From contig CAYMVL010000025.1 in assembly GCA_964394145.1 (NCBI GenBank), forward strand, positions 1-64,000: a stretch of DNA of 64,000 nucleotides, read 5' to 3'. The translations under genes and the position numbers were made by a program. Origin of the DNA: JAFGBN01 sp964394145 (lineage in GTDB: Bacteria > Chloroflexota > Dehalococcoidia > GIF9 > AB-539-J10). The notes under the pieces are model-generated. The model saw nothing but the letters and a program-made list of their open reading frames with translations, did no database searches and was not told the DNA's origin. Shown here one piece after another: positions 1-10,329 of the stretch. Numbering within the stretch: the first letter of the stretch is position 1; the number at the start of each line of letters is the position of its first letter.

Positions 1-2
1 CC

Positions 3-581
3 GTCGTAGACAGAGGCAAGCTGGTGGGTATAGTAACAGTACGGGGCCTGGAGCAAGTATCTCCATCCAAAGCTACAAGCCTTACTGTATGGGAGCTTAC
101 CTACCTTTTGGAGAAGACTACGGTAAAGGAAATTATGACAAAAAACGTTATTACGACCACGCCGGATGCCACTGTCGAAGAGGCACTGGCGACCGCTCAG
201 ATCAACAAAGTGGGGTCCCTCGTGGTGCTTGATGATAGCAGAGTAGTAGGCATAGTCACCGCTAATGACTTCTTCTACAAGGTCGTGAATCCAATACTTT
301 GCTTAGACATGGACGGACACTGCCTGCCAGGCATCCAAGTCGAAATCCCGGAGGGTTGCGAAGGCAAGGCGATGGAGGAAATAATCTCCACCGTAAACAA
401 GTTGGGCATAACAGTTGGCAATCTACATATGTTCACTCCCGAGGGGTCAACCAAGAAGAATCTGATTCTTCATTGTTCGGGATGTGAGGAGGATATGGAG
501 CGTAAGCTCGTTTCTGAGTTAAAGAACAAAGGATACTCGGCATCGACAAGAAGACCCCCCTGTCAAACATTTGTATGCTGA
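3..581 (+). CDS. CBS-domain pair protein (5' truncated)
   Basis: The reading frame is open from base 3, so the gene begins before the window; the GTG at 24 is internal. The visible part starts in the last strand of one CBS domain (KLVGIVTVRGL), continues through a second CBS domain at about residues 35-90 (VKEIMTKNVITTTPDATVEEAL, then VVGIVTANDFF), and ends in a roughly 90-residue tail with an ACT-like feel and several cysteines (CSGCEED, PPCQTFVC). CBS pairs bind adenosyl ligands and regulate a partner; the regulated target is not visible. Function beyond ligand sensing is unknown. Confidence 0.8.
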   Translation, partial: VVDRGKLVGIVTVRGLEQVSPSKATSLTVWELTYLLEKTTVKEIMTKNVITTTPDATVEEALATAQINKVGSLVVLDDSRVVGIVTANDFFYKVVNPILCLDMDGHCLPGIQVEIPEGCEGKAMEEIISTVNKLGITVGNLHMFTPEGSTKKNLILHCSGCEEDMERKLVSELKNKGYSASTRRPPCQTFVC

Positions 582-627
582 GGAGACGCGTCTCCACGGT
601 GACCTTAGTAGAGAGTAGAGTAAGCCA

Positions 628-2604
628 CTAATGAGAGGACAATAATTGTTCGTCTTTCCTCAATGCCAGAATCTGGTCACGAATCATGGCCGCTTTCTCA
701 AATTCTAGATTCCTGGCTGCGCCTTTCATCTCCCGTTGAAGCTCTTTGATAAGGTGCGCCATTTCCTCTACGGACATAGGAGTAGCCTGATAGGGAGTCC
801 TCGTTTCAGCTACTGCTTGGACCTTTTGCCTGATATCCTTGATGGCCTTCTTTACGCCTTCAGGAGTTATGCCATGTTCTTTATTATAAGCTTCCTGGAT
901 TCGTCGTCTACGTTGAGTCTCGTCTATAGCTCGTTGCATAGACTTCGTGATGGTGTCAGCGTACATTATGACGTGAGCATTCACATGTCTGGCAGCCCGC
1001 CCCATAGTCTGAATAAGCGCTTCCTGTGACCGGAGATAGCCTTCCTTGTCAGCATCAAGTATGGCTACTAAGCTCACCTCCGGCAGATCCAGGCCCTCAC
1101 GCAGCAAATTGATGCCCACGACAACATCATAGACACCAAGACGGAGATCACGGAGAATCTCCATACGGTCGAGTGTCTCTATCTCTGAATGAAGATAATG
1201 TGTCTTTATCTCCATTTCCCTGAGATAATCGCACAAATCTTCAGCCATTCTCTTGGTCAAAGTAGTAACCAGGCATCGCTCTCCCTTCTTAACGCGGGCC
1301 TTTATTTGAGAGATGAGGTTGTCAATCTGCCCTCTAATTGGCCTAACCTCCACGGTGGGTTCTAACAAACCGGTGGGGCGGATCAATTGCTCTGCTACTT
1401 GCTGACTCCGTTCATATTCATATGGCTTCGGGGTAGCTGATACGTAAACAACCTGATTGATATGCCTGTTAAATTCCTCAAAATTCAGTGGGCGGTTATC
1501 CAAAGCTGAAGGAAGGCGAAAGCCATAATCAACCAATGTCTGTTTCCGAGAAATATCGCCATAATACATGCCTCTTATCTGGGGTAAGGTAATATGTGAT
1601 TCATCTATGAATAACAAGAAATCTTCAGGAAAATAATCAAGCAATGTCCATGGTGTGCTTCCTGGGGCACGACCTTGTAGATGGCGAGAATAATTCTCCA
1701 CGCCGGTGCAATAACCGACCTCCTGAAGCATCTCAATATCGTAGTTAGTCCGAGCCTCGAGCCGGTGAGCCTCAAGAAGCTTATTCTGGCCTCTTAGCTG
1801 CCCCAGCCTTTCCTCCAGCTCCTGTCTGATACCCTCGATTGCCGCCGTCAACTTATCATAAGGGGTAACAAAATGCTTAGCAGGGTAGATGTCTACCTGC
1901 TCCCGTCTGACAAGTAGCTCTCCGGTCACAGGATCGACTTCCACAAGGCGTTCAATCCGGTCGCCCCAGAATTCAATCCTTAGTGCTATCTCTTCATAAG
2001 CGGGCAGGATCTCAACGGTATCCCCTCGAATGCGAAATTTACCCCTGGTAAGCTCAAAATCATTCCTCTCGTATTGCATATCCACCAGGCGGCGAATCAG
2101 CTTGTCTCGCTTATAGTCCTCATTCTTCTTGATAGTAAAAGCGAAGCTATGATACTCCTCAGGTGCGCCCAGACTATAAATACAGGAAACCGAGGCCACG
2201 ATAACTACATCTCGACGCTCAAACAGAGCCTTGGTAGCCGCATGACGCAATTTATCAATCTCCTCATTAATATCGGTTTCCTTCTCAATATAGAGGTCAG
2301 TGCTGGGGATATAAGCCTCAGGCTGATAGTAATCGTAATAACTAACGAAATACCCTACAGCGCTTCCAGGAAAGAACTCCCTGAACTCTGTAGCCAGCTG
2401 GGCGGCCAGAGTCTTGTTGTGACAAATAACCAGAGTGGGTCTTTGTACTCTCTCTATAACGTTAGCCATAGTGAAGGTCTTGCCACTACCGGTAACCCCA
2501 AGCAAGGTCTGCTGCGGATAGCCTTTATTCAGCCCCTCGACCAGCTTATCGACTGCCCGCGGCTGGTCTCCGGTAAGACGAAAGTCAGAACTGATTTTGA
2601 ACAA
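628..2604 (-). CDS. uvrB: UvrABC excinuclease subunit B
   Basis: UvrB is the damage-verifying helicase of nucleotide excision repair; it is loaded by UvrA and recruits UvrC. The 658-residue length matches the family. Visible landmarks are the P-loop GVTGSGKT at residues 36-43, the beta-hairpin region with [12 protein letters not shown], the DEAD-like box FIDESH, the helicase motifs SATP and QTMGRAARH, and a C-terminal UVR coiled-coil (about 620-655) used for UvrC contact. The start is TTG (MFKISSDF), which agrees with the family N-terminus; a GGAAA lies about 10 bases upstream. It is transcribed leftward and alone. Identity is certain; only the start codon is open. Confidence 0.97.
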   Translation of the reverse strand: MFKISSDFRLTGDQPRAVDKLVEGLNKGYPQQTLLGVTGSGKTFTMANVIERVQRPTLVICHNKTLAAQLATEFREFFPGSAVGYFVSYYDYYQPEAYIPSTDLYIEKETDINEEIDKLRHAATKALFERRDVVIVASVSCIYSLGAPEEYHSFAFTIKKNEDYKRDKLIRRLVDMQYERNDFELTRGKFRIRGDTVEILPAYEEIALRIEFWGDRIERLVEVDPVTGELLVRREQVDIYPAKHFVTPYDKLTAAIEGIRQELEERLGQLRGQNKLLEAHRLEARTNYDIEMLQEVGYCTGVENYSRHLQGRAPGSTPWTLLDYFPEDFLLFIDESHITLPQIRGMYYGDISRKQTLVDYGFRLPSALDNRPLNFEEFNRHINQVVYVSATPKPYEYERSQQVAEQLIRPTGLLEPTVEVRPIRGQIDNLISQIKARVKKGERCLVTTLTKRMAEDLCDYLREMEIKTHYLHSEIETLDRMEILRDLRLGVYDVVVGINLLREGLDLPEVSLVAILDADKEGYLRSQEALIQTMGRAARHVNAHVIMYADTITKSMQRAIDETQRRRRIQEAYNKEHGITPEGVKKAIKDIRQKVQAVAETRTPYQATPMSVEEMAHLIKELQREMKGAARNLEFEKAAMIRDQILALRKDEQLLSSH

Positions 2605-2828
2605 AGAGGGTTTCCAATCAATAAATACAATTTTGGGCTATCAGTCAGTCAGCTTGGAATCGAATGCACGCCTGCGAACCTTCACTGACGCCGAGATTAT
2701 TTTAGCTCATACTGTAGCCACTCCGCTAATCCTAGACGCGAAAGAAAATGGCATTTCAAGGTATTGCCAGAAAAAGTGATTACTGCGGCTAAGTTGATGA
2801 CTTCAGAGACCCAGAAGTAATTATAACA

Positions 2829-4295
2829 TTAGATTGAGAACATAGAGGACAGATTACCTGAAGCTGCCCTGAGTCGCTCAAGGCATTTTGCTTTTCCTAA
2901 AATCGTCATCGTCTGGAACAGAGGTGGTGCTGCGGTGCGCCCTGTAATGGCCACCCTCAATAGTCCGAAAAATTTCCCCGTAGATAAATGTAATTCAACG
3001 GCCAGTGGGCGGAGGATACTCTCGAGCGAAGCAGCACTCCAGTCCTCCACTACTTCCAGCTTCTCTAAGGTAAGCGCAATAGATCTGGTGGCTTGAGCCG
3101 GGTCTAAGCCACCACTTAAGAGCAGTCCAGAGTCATATTGCAGCTCGTCGAGAAAGAAGAAGTCCGCGAGTTGAGGTACTTCAGAGAGAAACTTGGCACG
3201 CTCCTGGATTAGAGGCATGACACAGCGAATATAATCTTTATCTAATGGCCTTCTTACCGATGATGGCAAATCTTCCATTAAGAACGGAGTGGCAAGATCT
3301 GCGAATTCTTCTGGGCTTACCCTCCGCAGATAAATGCCATTCATCCAATCAAGCTTATCCCTGTTAAATATAGCAGCTGTTTTGCCCACTCTTTCCAGGG
3401 AGAAATGTTTGATCAGTTCTTCTTGCGATAGCAGCTCAGTCCGGTCATCAAGCGACCAGCCCAGTAATGCCAGGAAATTCATCATTGCAGACGGGAGGTA
3501 ACCCTGAAGCCTGTATTCAGCAAAATTGGTAGCGCCGTGTCTTTTGGAGAGCTTGGCTCGGTCAGGTCCGAGTATCATAGGTAAATGGGCAAATTGTGGA
3601 GGCTCCCAGTTGAGAGCTTGATAGAGCAGTATGTGTCGAGGCGTGCTAGAAAGCCATTCATCTGCCCGGAGTACATGAGAAATGGCTGTTAAGTGATCAT
3701 CTATCACATTCGCTAGGTGATATGTAGGATAGCCATCGGACTTAAGCAAGATGAAATCATCCAAGGTATTGTTATTAAAACTCACCGTGCCGCGAATTAG
3801 GTCTGTGAAAGACGTGCTGCCCGTCGTCGGAGTCTTGAACCGTATCACAGGAGTGACCCCGCTTGAGGCCAGTTCATCTCTCTCCTGCTGCGTCAGATTG
3901 CGGCAACGGCCATCATATCTTGGCGGCTGGTGTCGCCTCACCTGTTCCTGGCGCATTGCCTCTAATCTCTCTGGAGAGCAGTAGCAGAGATAAGCGTGAC
4001 CTTGTTGGAGCAATCTATTAGCGAATTCATGGTAAATAGCTAGCCGATCCGACTGAAAATAGGGGCCTTCATCCCAGTCTAGTCCCAGCCACTTCAGACT
4101 ATCCAGTATAACTTCCACTGCTCCCTCTACTCTGCGAGCAACATCAGTATCTTCGATGCGCAGGATGAATTGGCCGCCATGATGTCGAGCAAAGAGCCAA
4201 TTGAACAGGGCAGTCCTGATATTGCCCAAGTGGGGATATCCTGTGGGGCTGGGCGCGAAACGGACTCTGACCTTTGTCTCTACTGTAAATTCCAT
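2829..4295 (-). CDS. gltX: Glutamyl-tRNA synthetase
   Basis: Class I aminoacyl-tRNA synthetase that charges tRNA-Glu (in organisms with GatCAB also tRNA-Gln). The HIGH-type motif reads PSPTGYPHLGN close to the N-terminus and the KMSKS-type motif reads KLSKRHGA in the middle; both are needed for ATP binding. The length of about 488 residues is normal. I chose the ATG giving MEFTVETKVRVRF because it leaves a short leader before RFAPSPTG; an in-frame ATG seven codons upstream (4316) is also possible. It is the last gene of the leftward run that starts with the DksA-type gene. The discriminating or non-discriminating class cannot be told by eye. Confidence 0.95.
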   Translation of the reverse strand: MEFTVETKVRVRFAPSPTGYPHLGNIRTALFNWLFARHHGGQFILRIEDTDVARRVEGAVEVILDSLKWLGLDWDEGPYFQSDRLAIYHEFANRLLQQGHAYLCYCSPERLEAMRQEQVRRHQPPRYDGRCRNLTQQERDELASSGVTPVIRFKTPTTGSTSFTDLIRGTVSFNNNTLDDFILLKSDGYPTYHLANVIDDHLTAISHVLRADEWLSSTPRHILLYQALNWEPPQFAHLPMILGPDRAKLSKRHGATNFAEYRLQGYLPSAMMNFLALLGWSLDDRTELLSQEELIKHFSLERVGKTAAIFNRDKLDWMNGIYLRRVSPEEFADLATPFLMEDLPSSVRRPLDKDYIRCVMPLIQERAKFLSEVPQLADFFFLDELQYDSGLLLSGGLDPAQATRSIALTLEKLEVVEDWSAASLESILRPLAVELHLSTGKFFGLLRVAITGRTAAPPLFQTMTILGKAKCLERLRAASGNLSSMFSI

Positions 4296-4349
4296 AGTCT
4301 GTGCATTATGGCACATGTAGCTCTTAGAATATCGTTGGGGAAGTTCAGC

Positions 4350-4658
4350 TTAATGCTGCTTGGACAAAACCCGCTGCAGGCTTTTCAATTGCTCCAGGTG
4401 CTTCTTCAGCCTCTGCGTCAATTGCTCAGCCTGTTTCAAAGCTTCCTCTGTATCTTCTATTTCTGTGCTAATCTCAAACAAAGCCTGGCTTTGTTGCTGT
4501 GCTAAGTCAGATTCAAAGCGGGTTAAATCTTCCATCTTGGCATCGCCTATTAAGCGGGACAACAGACTACTTTCTCTTCTCAGCTGTTCTCGACTAAGTT
4601 CTTCAAAAGACTTCAAAGCATCAGCCTCCTTATTGCTTGCGTTCCGTATCAGAAACAT
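4350..4658 (-). CDS. Small coiled-coil protein, unknown function
   Basis: I do not recognise a family. The 102-residue product is almost wholly charged, Gln- and Glu-rich helix (DLAQQQSQALFEISTEIEDT, then KQAEQLTQRLKKHLEQLKSL), which predicts a coiled coil from about residue 15 to the end, with no membrane segment and no cysteine. It sits in the same direction between rluD (16 bases upstream) and gltX (about 50 bases downstream), so it fills the operon gap. No strong ribosome site precedes the ATG. The overlapping opposite-strand frame is less protein-like. Treated as a real but uncharacterised gene. Confidence 0.55.
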   Translation of the reverse strand: MFLIRNASNKEADALKSFEELSREQLRRESSLLSRLIGDAKMEDLTRFESDLAQQQSQALFEISTEIEDTEEALKQAEQLTQRLKKHLEQLKSLQRVLSKQH

Positions 4659-4673
4659 ATCACATATTCACAG

Positions 4674-5630
4674 TTACAAACAAGCCTTTCGAGTTTCCTG
4701 ATACAGAAATTGTAGAGCCTGTCTTAAGTCCATCGGCAGGGGACTTTTGAACTCACGGTATCCCTTGCCATATGGTAACTGAAAGCTAAGCAGGTAGGCA
4801 TGAACAAAATGTCTTTTGACCCAGAAGGCTGACAAATCATGCCGAAATTTTGCTCCATAGACAAGGTCGCCAACTACAGGAAAACCGATAGCTGCAAAGT
4901 GTAACCTTATCTGATGCGTACGCCCGGTTATAGGAAAGGCTTCAATTAAAGTGTAATCCCCTAAGTATTCCCTCACTTGATATTTGGTGCTGGCCTCTTT
5001 CCCCATAGCCACCACCGCCATTCTTTGCCTGTTATGGGGATCTCTGCCAATAGGGGCTTCGATCATTCCTTCTTTTGGTGACAGCCACCCCCTGACCAGG
5101 ACAAGGTAGCCCCTTTTTACCGTACGGCTTCTGAACTGATCGGATAAGAATTTTCTCACAGAATCATTCTTGGCTATCACCATGAGACCTGATGTGTCCT
5201 TATCCAATCTATGCACTATGCCCGGGCGGATTAAGTCAGTACTCCTAACCAGCTCCGGACAGTAATCTAAGATAGCGTTGACCACGGTGTGGCTGGGATG
5301 CCCCGGGCCAGGATGGACAACCAATCCTGGGGGTTTATCTATGACCAGTATATCTTCATCTTGATAGATTATGGATAGGGAGATTGGCTCAGCTATGAGG
5401 TGCTGGGGCGCAGCAGGAACCTCAATCGTTATACTGTCGTTGATATTCAGTTTGCGGCTTGCCTTTGTTTTTGCCCCATTGACTAATATATGGCCTTGCT
5501 CAATTAGCCTCTGTATATAACTTCGGGAAAACATGGACAGAGCTTGACTTACATACTTGTCAAGACGAATGTCCGGGGTGGAACAGTCAAACTGCAGGGT
5601 TTTAGTCTTTGCTGTTGTGCCCGTGTTCAT
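4674..5630 (-). CDS. rluD: RluA-family 23S rRNA pseudouridine synthase
   Basis: Converts specific uridines of large-subunit rRNA to pseudouridine. An S4-type RNA-binding domain comes first (RLDKYVSQAL, then LIEQGHILVNG), followed by the catalytic domain with HRLDKDTSGLMV, whose Asp is the catalytic residue, and the family signature GRTHQIRLH near the C-terminus. The length of about 318 residues is typical of RluD. The ATG at 5630 gives a leader similar to known members; an earlier in-frame ATG at 5657 would deepen the overlap with the 3' end of lspA. The overlap with lspA shows translational coupling. RluD rather than RluC is a guess from the neighbouring lspA, which is a common pairing. Confidence 0.9.
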   Translation of the reverse strand: MNTGTTAKTKTLQFDCSTPDIRLDKYVSQALSMFSRSYIQRLIEQGHILVNGAKTKASRKLNINDSITIEVPAAPQHLIAEPISLSIIYQDEDILVIDKPPGLVVHPGPGHPSHTVVNAILDYCPELVRSTDLIRPGIVHRLDKDTSGLMVIAKNDSVRKFLSDQFRSRTVKRGYLVLVRGWLSPKEGMIEAPIGRDPHNRQRMAVVAMGKEASTKYQVREYLGDYTLIEAFPITGRTHQIRLHFAAIGFPVVGDLVYGAKFRHDLSAFWVKRHFVHAYLLSFQLPYGKGYREFKSPLPMDLRQALQFLYQETRKACL

Positions 5631-6156
5631 ATGCTGTTCTAAATAGTCCTGAGACATGAAGGGAATAAATGAGAATAAAGATGCCTACTGTTACGGCAGT
5701 ATCAGCCAGGTTAAAGGTGTACCAGTGAAAGATATTCTGCAGGTGAAGGTCAATGAAATCGGTTACACAGCCTGAGAAACGAAAGCGGTCTATCAGGTTC
5801 CCAATGGCACCACCAAAAATTAAGCCAGCAGATACACTAGTTAAGATAGTAACCAGAGACATATAGCGGACAAGTACAAGGACAATAATTATTAAGAAAG
5901 CTATGATGATAGTGATGAGGAAAGTTGTATTAACAGGCAGACCAAAGACAGCACCGGGATTCTGGCCATAGACTAAATCCAGGATTCCCGGCAACAGCTG
6001 CACCGGCTGCGGGTTAGCTCTAATCCACCACTTGCTTAACTGGTCGAGGGCAACCACTACAGTGGCTGTGATTATGAATGATCCTGCCTTCCCACCACTC
6101 TTACCCAGAAAAATCTCTAGTCTTCCTGGGGACCTGCTACCTTGTCCCTTGTGCAT
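5602..6156 (-). CDS. lspA: Prolipoprotein signal peptidase (signal peptidase II)
   Basis: Membrane aspartic protease that cleaves signal peptides from lipidated prolipoproteins. Family motifs are all present: DQLSKWW in the first helix region, NPGAVFG, GGAIGNLIDR with one catalytic Asp, VTDFIDL, and FNLADTAVTVG with the second catalytic Asp. Four hydrophobic helices are visible. The ATG at 6156 gives about 184 residues; an upstream in-frame start at 6213 would overlap the DksA-type gene by 77 bases. Several lipoproteins in this window (23.3, 52.6 and 53.6 kb) would be its substrates. Confidence 0.94.
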   Translation of the reverse strand: MHKGQGSRSPGRLEIFLGKSGGKAGSFIITATVVVALDQLSKWWIRANPQPVQLLPGILDLVYGQNPGAVFGLPVNTTFLITIIIAFLIIIVLVLVRYMSLVTILTSVSAGLIFGGAIGNLIDRFRFSGCVTDFIDLHLQNIFHWYTFNLADTAVTVGIFILIYSLHVSGLFRTAYEHGHNSKD

Positions 6157-6505
6157 CCCTTTTTTGATGTGCCTTGCAGCTAAGACACAAGTTTGCCTGG
6201 GGTAGGGCTTCAAGGCGAGCCTGCTCTATAGGTTTTCCACAAGAGTCGCACATTCCATAAGTACCAGCTTCGTACTTCTGCAGAGCATGCTCTATCTCAC
6301 CGAGAGTCTCTCTTAATCCCTTTTCCATCGCTAATCTTCTCTCTAGCTCAAAGGCGCCATCTGCTTCCTCCTCCCTTTTGCCAAAAGGACTGCCCTCTCT
6401 TCTCTCCGACAATGGCTGTGCAGAGGCTACTAGCTGGTCCAATTGCTCCAACAGCTGTATCTTCTCTTTCTTTAACCTTCGATAAAGCTTACTGTAATCA
6501 ACCAT
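6137..6505 (-). CDS. TraR/DksA-type zinc-finger protein
   Basis: A 122-residue protein with an N-terminal coiled coil (MVDYSKLYRRLKKEKIQLLE) and a C-terminal C4 zinc finger, MCDSCGKPI, closed by NLCLSCKAHQ. This is the DksA/TraR layout, a family that binds in the RNA polymerase secondary channel or acts as a general stress regulator (YteA-like in Firmicutes). It overlaps lspA at its 3' end and opens the leftward run lspA-rluD-gltX. Whether it has the DksA acidic tip residues that act with ppGpp cannot be decided by eye. Confidence 0.85.
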   Translation of the reverse strand: MVDYSKLYRRLKKEKIQLLEQLDQLVASAQPLSERREGSPFGKREEEADGAFELERRLAMEKGLRETLGEIEHALQKYEAGTYGMCDSCGKPIEQARLEALPQANLCLSCKAHQKRDAQGTR

Positions 6506-6738
6506 AGCTACCCCTCCCCAAAAATTAGTTCCGCTGGGGCCAAATGCACACGAATACCTAAACGCTGCTCCTGCGACTCCTCCAGTACGTTCGGCACCTC
6601 AGTTCAGAACAGATCGCAGACTTTACGTGATAGCACTCGGCATAACAATCATAGGCTCTGCTGGCCGAACATAACAACTCGCCACTATAACTACAAAGGT
6701 ATCTTGTTTGTTTTTCAGAAGACCTGGGAACTAGCTCA

Positions 6739-8325
6739 TTAAAAAACTCTTCTTATATCGGGATGCAAACCATTGTCAAGCTTCTCTATAGCTTCACGCC
6801 TGATAGCATTGAGCTCTTTTTGTCTTTCCTCGAATTCAATTTTAGAGCAAAGTTTCTCAGGGTGCAAGTAAATATCATCTAACTGCCTTACTGCCTTTGG
6901 TATCTTAAACCCTGTGGGCGAATCTATCCAGTCTTCGAGGCCTCCTCTTAGCAAGGAATCTAATATGGCCAGAGTATACTCCAGTCTTATATCTTTGTAT
7001 GCTTCTCCTTCGCCTATCCCGCCTGTATTGATTAAGTAGTAGTCTATATTAGGAAGTCCCTTTAATATCTCATAGAATATATTGACATGCTCTGCCCTAT
7101 TACCAGCTACAAAGGGATCATAGAAGAACTCACTCTTAATCTTTCCCGCCCGGGTCGGGTCACCAGCGGAAGACTCCATTGATTGGCCTAAGATCATCAG
7201 CGCCACTGCCTGCTCCCGGGTTAGTCGTGATATGGCAGGTATCCATGGCCCCCTGGTCGCGAGAATCACATTATCAACTCTATCAACATTAATATAGGGG
7301 CTGGCGTGCAAGAAATCTCTTCTATGCATGATCGCCCTTCCGTTAGATGTCTTCTGGAAATTGTAGAAATCAAAATCTCCATTTTCATCTACATAGACAT
7401 TCTCACACAGGGTTTCCGGTTTCAATAAGCCGTAAAATATCTCGACTTGGCTTCCTGGATTTACAGCCTCAGTTTTTACGTATACTCCTCCCGCTTCAAA
7501 ACCACGAAAGGAGCCGTCTGGCATAAGAACTCCCCCATCATCTTGCACGAGCCAGGATTTCTCTTTTCCCTTCCTCGCCAAGATTTTGGAGCTTAAAGTT
7601 GTTTTACCATTTGCAGTCAAAGCGAGGATTAGGGATCTGGCAGTTTTGTAATCTCCATGTGCTGATTGGAGATAATCCTCTCTGCAGGCGGCGTGCAAAA
7701 AAATGCCGCCTCGCTTGCTCTTTGCAACCCAATCCTCTGAAGCAAAAACTCCCTTTTTATATTCGCCTATGTAGTTACTGTTCCTAACGATTTTAATCAC
7801 CCTGCCATCATCAAACATGGCCAATCGTATGGTGATATCTTTCTGAGGAAGAGGTTTAGATTGATTGGCCTCGAAGGCATCATCAGCAAACATTACAATT
7901 TCGTAGTTTGGCTGCTTAACTTCCTCTTGCACGGGCACGTAGAGGTTTCCTCCATAGGCAAGATGGGCAAACCTTTCAGGAATAGTAAGTCTGACCGTCG
8001 TCCCGCTGTTTTCCTGACCTACAGTTCTATCAATGGAAATCAATCGCTCCTTAGCCAAGATTTCCTCGCATTGGGCCAACAGTATCTCCTCTTTTTCCCC
8101 GAATTGATGGTCGATGCTATTTTCAGTAAACATCGCCGCTCTGGAGGAAGGATCACTCTCGACAACAAAGTTTCCATATATTGTCTCCCTAACGCCGGGC
8201 TCCTTCTCCACAATCGACCTCAACTCGCCTGCGCCGGGGTTGTTTATTAGTCTCCCTTCTGCTACAGCTTTTTCCCTGATTCTACTGAGCGTCAGCGCAA
8301 ATAGTTCCATATTGAATTTTGACAT
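6739..8325 (-). CDS. pckA: Phosphoenolpyruvate carboxykinase-like protein (ATP-type fold)
   Basis: ATP-type PEP carboxykinase turns oxaloacetate and ATP into PEP, CO2 and ADP. The 528-residue length fits. A P-loop is visible at about residue 235 as ALTANGKTTLS, in place of the usual GLSGTGKTTLS, followed by a kinase-2 region VQDDGGVL and a metal/substrate region FEAGGVYVKTE. Further downstream the usual LTADAFGVLPP segment is replaced by ILATRGPWIPAISRLT, and NTGGIGEGEAYKDIRLEYT matches the family's NTGW region. The overall order is PEPCK-like but divergent, so substrate choice is uncertain. A good ribosome site (AGGAGA) precedes the ATG. It is monocistronic. Confidence 0.75.
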   Translation of the reverse strand: MSKFNMELFALTLSRIREKAVAEGRLINNPGAGELRSIVEKEPGVRETIYGNFVVESDPSSRAAMFTENSIDHQFGEKEEILLAQCEEILAKERLISIDRTVGQENSGTTVRLTIPERFAHLAYGGNLYVPVQEEVKQPNYEIVMFADDAFEANQSKPLPQKDITIRLAMFDDGRVIKIVRNSNYIGEYKKGVFASEDWVAKSKRGGIFLHAACREDYLQSAHGDYKTARSLILALTANGKTTLSSKILARKGKEKSWLVQDDGGVLMPDGSFRGFEAGGVYVKTEAVNPGSQVEIFYGLLKPETLCENVYVDENGDFDFYNFQKTSNGRAIMHRRDFLHASPYINVDRVDNVILATRGPWIPAISRLTREQAVALMILGQSMESSAGDPTRAGKIKSEFFYDPFVAGNRAEHVNIFYEILKGLPNIDYYLINTGGIGEGEAYKDIRLEYTLAILDSLLRGGLEDWIDSPTGFKIPKAVRQLDDIYLHPEKLCSKIEFEERQKELNAIRREAIEKLDNGLHPDIRRVF

Positions 8326-8390
8326 TACACTTCTCCTGATGGAATCTAGACTCGAATTCCTGCATTCTTAACAAATCCAGAACACGATTC

Positions 8391-8409
8391 CTGAATCTTT
8401 AAGATTCAG
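8391..8409. repeat. Perfect inverted repeat between dnaK and pckA
   Basis: CTGAATCTT and AAGATTCAG flank a single central T, giving nine-base arms. As RNA it would form a 7-bp stem with a TTTAA-type loop. It lies between the dnaK stop (8435) and the pckA start (8325). The arms are AT-rich and no clear T-run follows on the minus strand, so it is at best a weak dnaK terminator; it could equally be an operator for the pckA-like gene. Confidence 0.45.
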
Positions 8410-8434
8410 CTATTAGTGTTTCATATTCCCTGGT

Positions 8435-10327
8435 CTAGACTTCCCGGAATTCTCCTTCGACCGTTCCTTCACCGCCTTCGCCGCCTTTGTCACCGGGCGG
8501 CTCCGTACCGGGTGGAGCTTGCCCTGGCTGCTGGTAGACTGACGCTCCAATCTTCTGCATAGCCTGGGATAAGTCTTGCGAGGATTTTCGAATTGAATCT
8601 ACGTCTTTCCCTTGAAGGGCCGACTTTACTGCAGCTATCTTGGTTTCTATTTCTTGTCTCACCTCGACCGGTATCTTATCTCCGTAATCACGAACTGTCT
8701 TCTCCGCATTGTAGCTCAAGCTATCGGCAGAATTACGAGTCTCTACCTCTTCTTTACGCTTGGCATCCTCAGCCGAGAACCTTTCAGCTTCCCTCTGCAT
8801 CTTTTCTACCTCCTCCTTGCTAAGCCCGCTGGAAGCTGTAATGGTAATCTTTTGCTCCTTTCCCGTCCCTTTGTCGCGAGCACTGACATTAAGAATGCCA
8901 TTAGCGTCGATATCGAAAGTCACTTCAATCTGGGGTACACCTCGTGGTGCTGGGAGAATACCGTCAAGCATAAATCTCCCTAAGGTTCGATTATCTGCTG
9001 CCATGGGGCGCTCCCCCTGAAGTACATGTATCTCCACACTTGGCTGGCTATCACTGGCGGTACTAAATATCTGGCTCTTAGAGGTTGGGATAGTTGTATT
9101 TCGGGAAATCAGGGGCGTAGCGACAGCACCTAGAGTCTCTATGCCCAAAGTCAATGGAGTGACATCAAGGAGCAGAACTTCTCCTACTTCACCCTTAAGC
9201 ACTCCTGCCTGGACTGCAGCCCCTAACGCTACCGCCTCATCAGGATTGACTCCTTTAACTGGTTCTCTGCCAAAGAATTGTCTCAGAGTATCCTGCACCT
9301 TCGGCATCCTTGTCTGCCCGCCAACCAGGATTACGTTGTTGATCTGAGCTGCTGTAAGTCCGGCATCGCTCAAAGCCTGACGGCAAGGACCTATGCTCCT
9401 TTCTATTAAATCGCTCGACAATTGCTCTAGCTTAGCCCGAGTTAGTACCATGCTCAGATGTTTGGGACCCGTCGCATCGGCAGTAATGAAGGGAAGGCTG
9501 ATTTCTGTTTGGGCTACTGTTGACAACTCCTTTTTTGCTTTCTCTGCAGCATCCTTCAATCGCTGTAATGCCATTCGGTCCTGTCCTAAATCAATACCCG
9601 ACTCTTTCTTAAATTCATCGCATATCCAGTCCATGACCCTCTGGTCAATATCGTCGCCACCGAGGTGAGTATCGCCATTAGTTGATTTCACCTGGAAGGT
9701 ACCCTCGCCTATCTCCAGGATAGAAATGTCGAAGGTGCCACCACCAAGGTCATAGACAGCAATAGTCTCCTCCTCTTTCCTGTCCATCCCATACGCCAGT
9801 GATGAGGCCGTAGGTTCATTGATAATGCGCAAGACGTTAAGACCAGCTATAGTGCCGGCATCTTTAGTTGCGTTTCGCTGGCTATCATTGAAGTACGCTG
9901 GCACGGTGATCACAGCATCAGTGACTTTTTCGCCAAGATAGGCTTCAGCATCAGTCTTCAGCTTTTGCAATATCATGGCAGAAATCTCCTGCGGGCTATA
10001 TTCTTTCCCTCCCATGACTACCCGGCAATCGCCATTGGGTGCTTCGCTGATCTTATAAGGCAGGCGTTTTATATCGTACTGAACTGTGGGGTCCTTGAAC
10101 TTGCGCCCGATAAGTCGCTTTATGCTAAAGATTGTATTCTCCGGGTTGACCACTGCCTGCCGTTTAGCTATTTCTCCCACTAATCTTTCACCCGTCTTAC
10201 TTATAGCTACTACCGAAGGGACAAGGTTGCCCCCCTCCGCGCTGGGGATAATTTTGGGTTCGCCTCCTTCTATCACCGCTGCTACACTGAGTGTAGTACC
10301 TAAGTCAATCCCTATTGTTTTTCCCAT
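8435..10327 (-). CDS. dnaK: Chaperone DnaK (Hsp70)
   Basis: ATP-driven chaperone that binds exposed hydrophobic peptides with DnaJ and GrpE. The nucleotide-binding domain opens with [18 protein letters not shown]; the phosphate-2 loop [15 protein letters not shown] and the hinge [13 protein letters not shown] follow, then the substrate-binding domain and a Gly/Glu-rich tail ending in EFREV. The start at 10327 is preferred because it follows GAAGGAGGAG by seven bases; the longer frame adds seven residues inside grpE. It begins two bases after the grpE stop. No dnaJ follows; the next gene is pckA-like. Confidence 0.98.
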   Translation of the reverse strand: MGKTIGIDLGTTLSVAAVIEGGEPKIIPSAEGGNLVPSVVAISKTGERLVGEIAKRQAVVNPENTIFSIKRLIGRKFKDPTVQYDIKRLPYKISEAPNGDCRVVMGGKEYSPQEISAMILQKLKTDAEAYLGEKVTDAVITVPAYFNDSQRNATKDAGTIAGLNVLRIINEPTASSLAYGMDRKEEETIAVYDLGGGTFDISILEIGEGTFQVKSTNGDTHLGGDDIDQRVMDWICDEFKKESGIDLGQDRMALQRLKDAAEKAKKELSTVAQTEISLPFITADATGPKHLSMVLTRAKLEQLSSDLIERSIGPCRQALSDAGLTAAQINNVILVGGQTRMPKVQDTLRQFFGREPVKGVNPDEAVALGAAVQAGVLKGEVGEVLLLDVTPLTLGIETLGAVATPLISRNTTIPTSKSQIFSTASDSQPSVEIHVLQGERPMAADNRTLGRFMLDGILPAPRGVPQIEVTFDIDANGILNVSARDKGTGKEQKITITASSGLSKEEVEKMQREAERFSAEDAKRKEEVETRNSADSLSYNAEKTVRDYGDKIPVEVRQEIETKIAAVKSALQGKDVDSIRKSSQDLSQAMQKIGASVYQQPGQAPPGTEPPGDKGGEGGEGTVEGEFREV

Positions 10328-10329
10328 GT

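Noticed and set aside
2641..2720. TTCG-containing stretch upstream of uvrB that recalls a tRNA T-loop or LexA site
   Set aside because: The flanking bases do not pair as a T-stem, no acceptor stem or anticodon arm can be drawn, and the repeat does not fit a LexA box.
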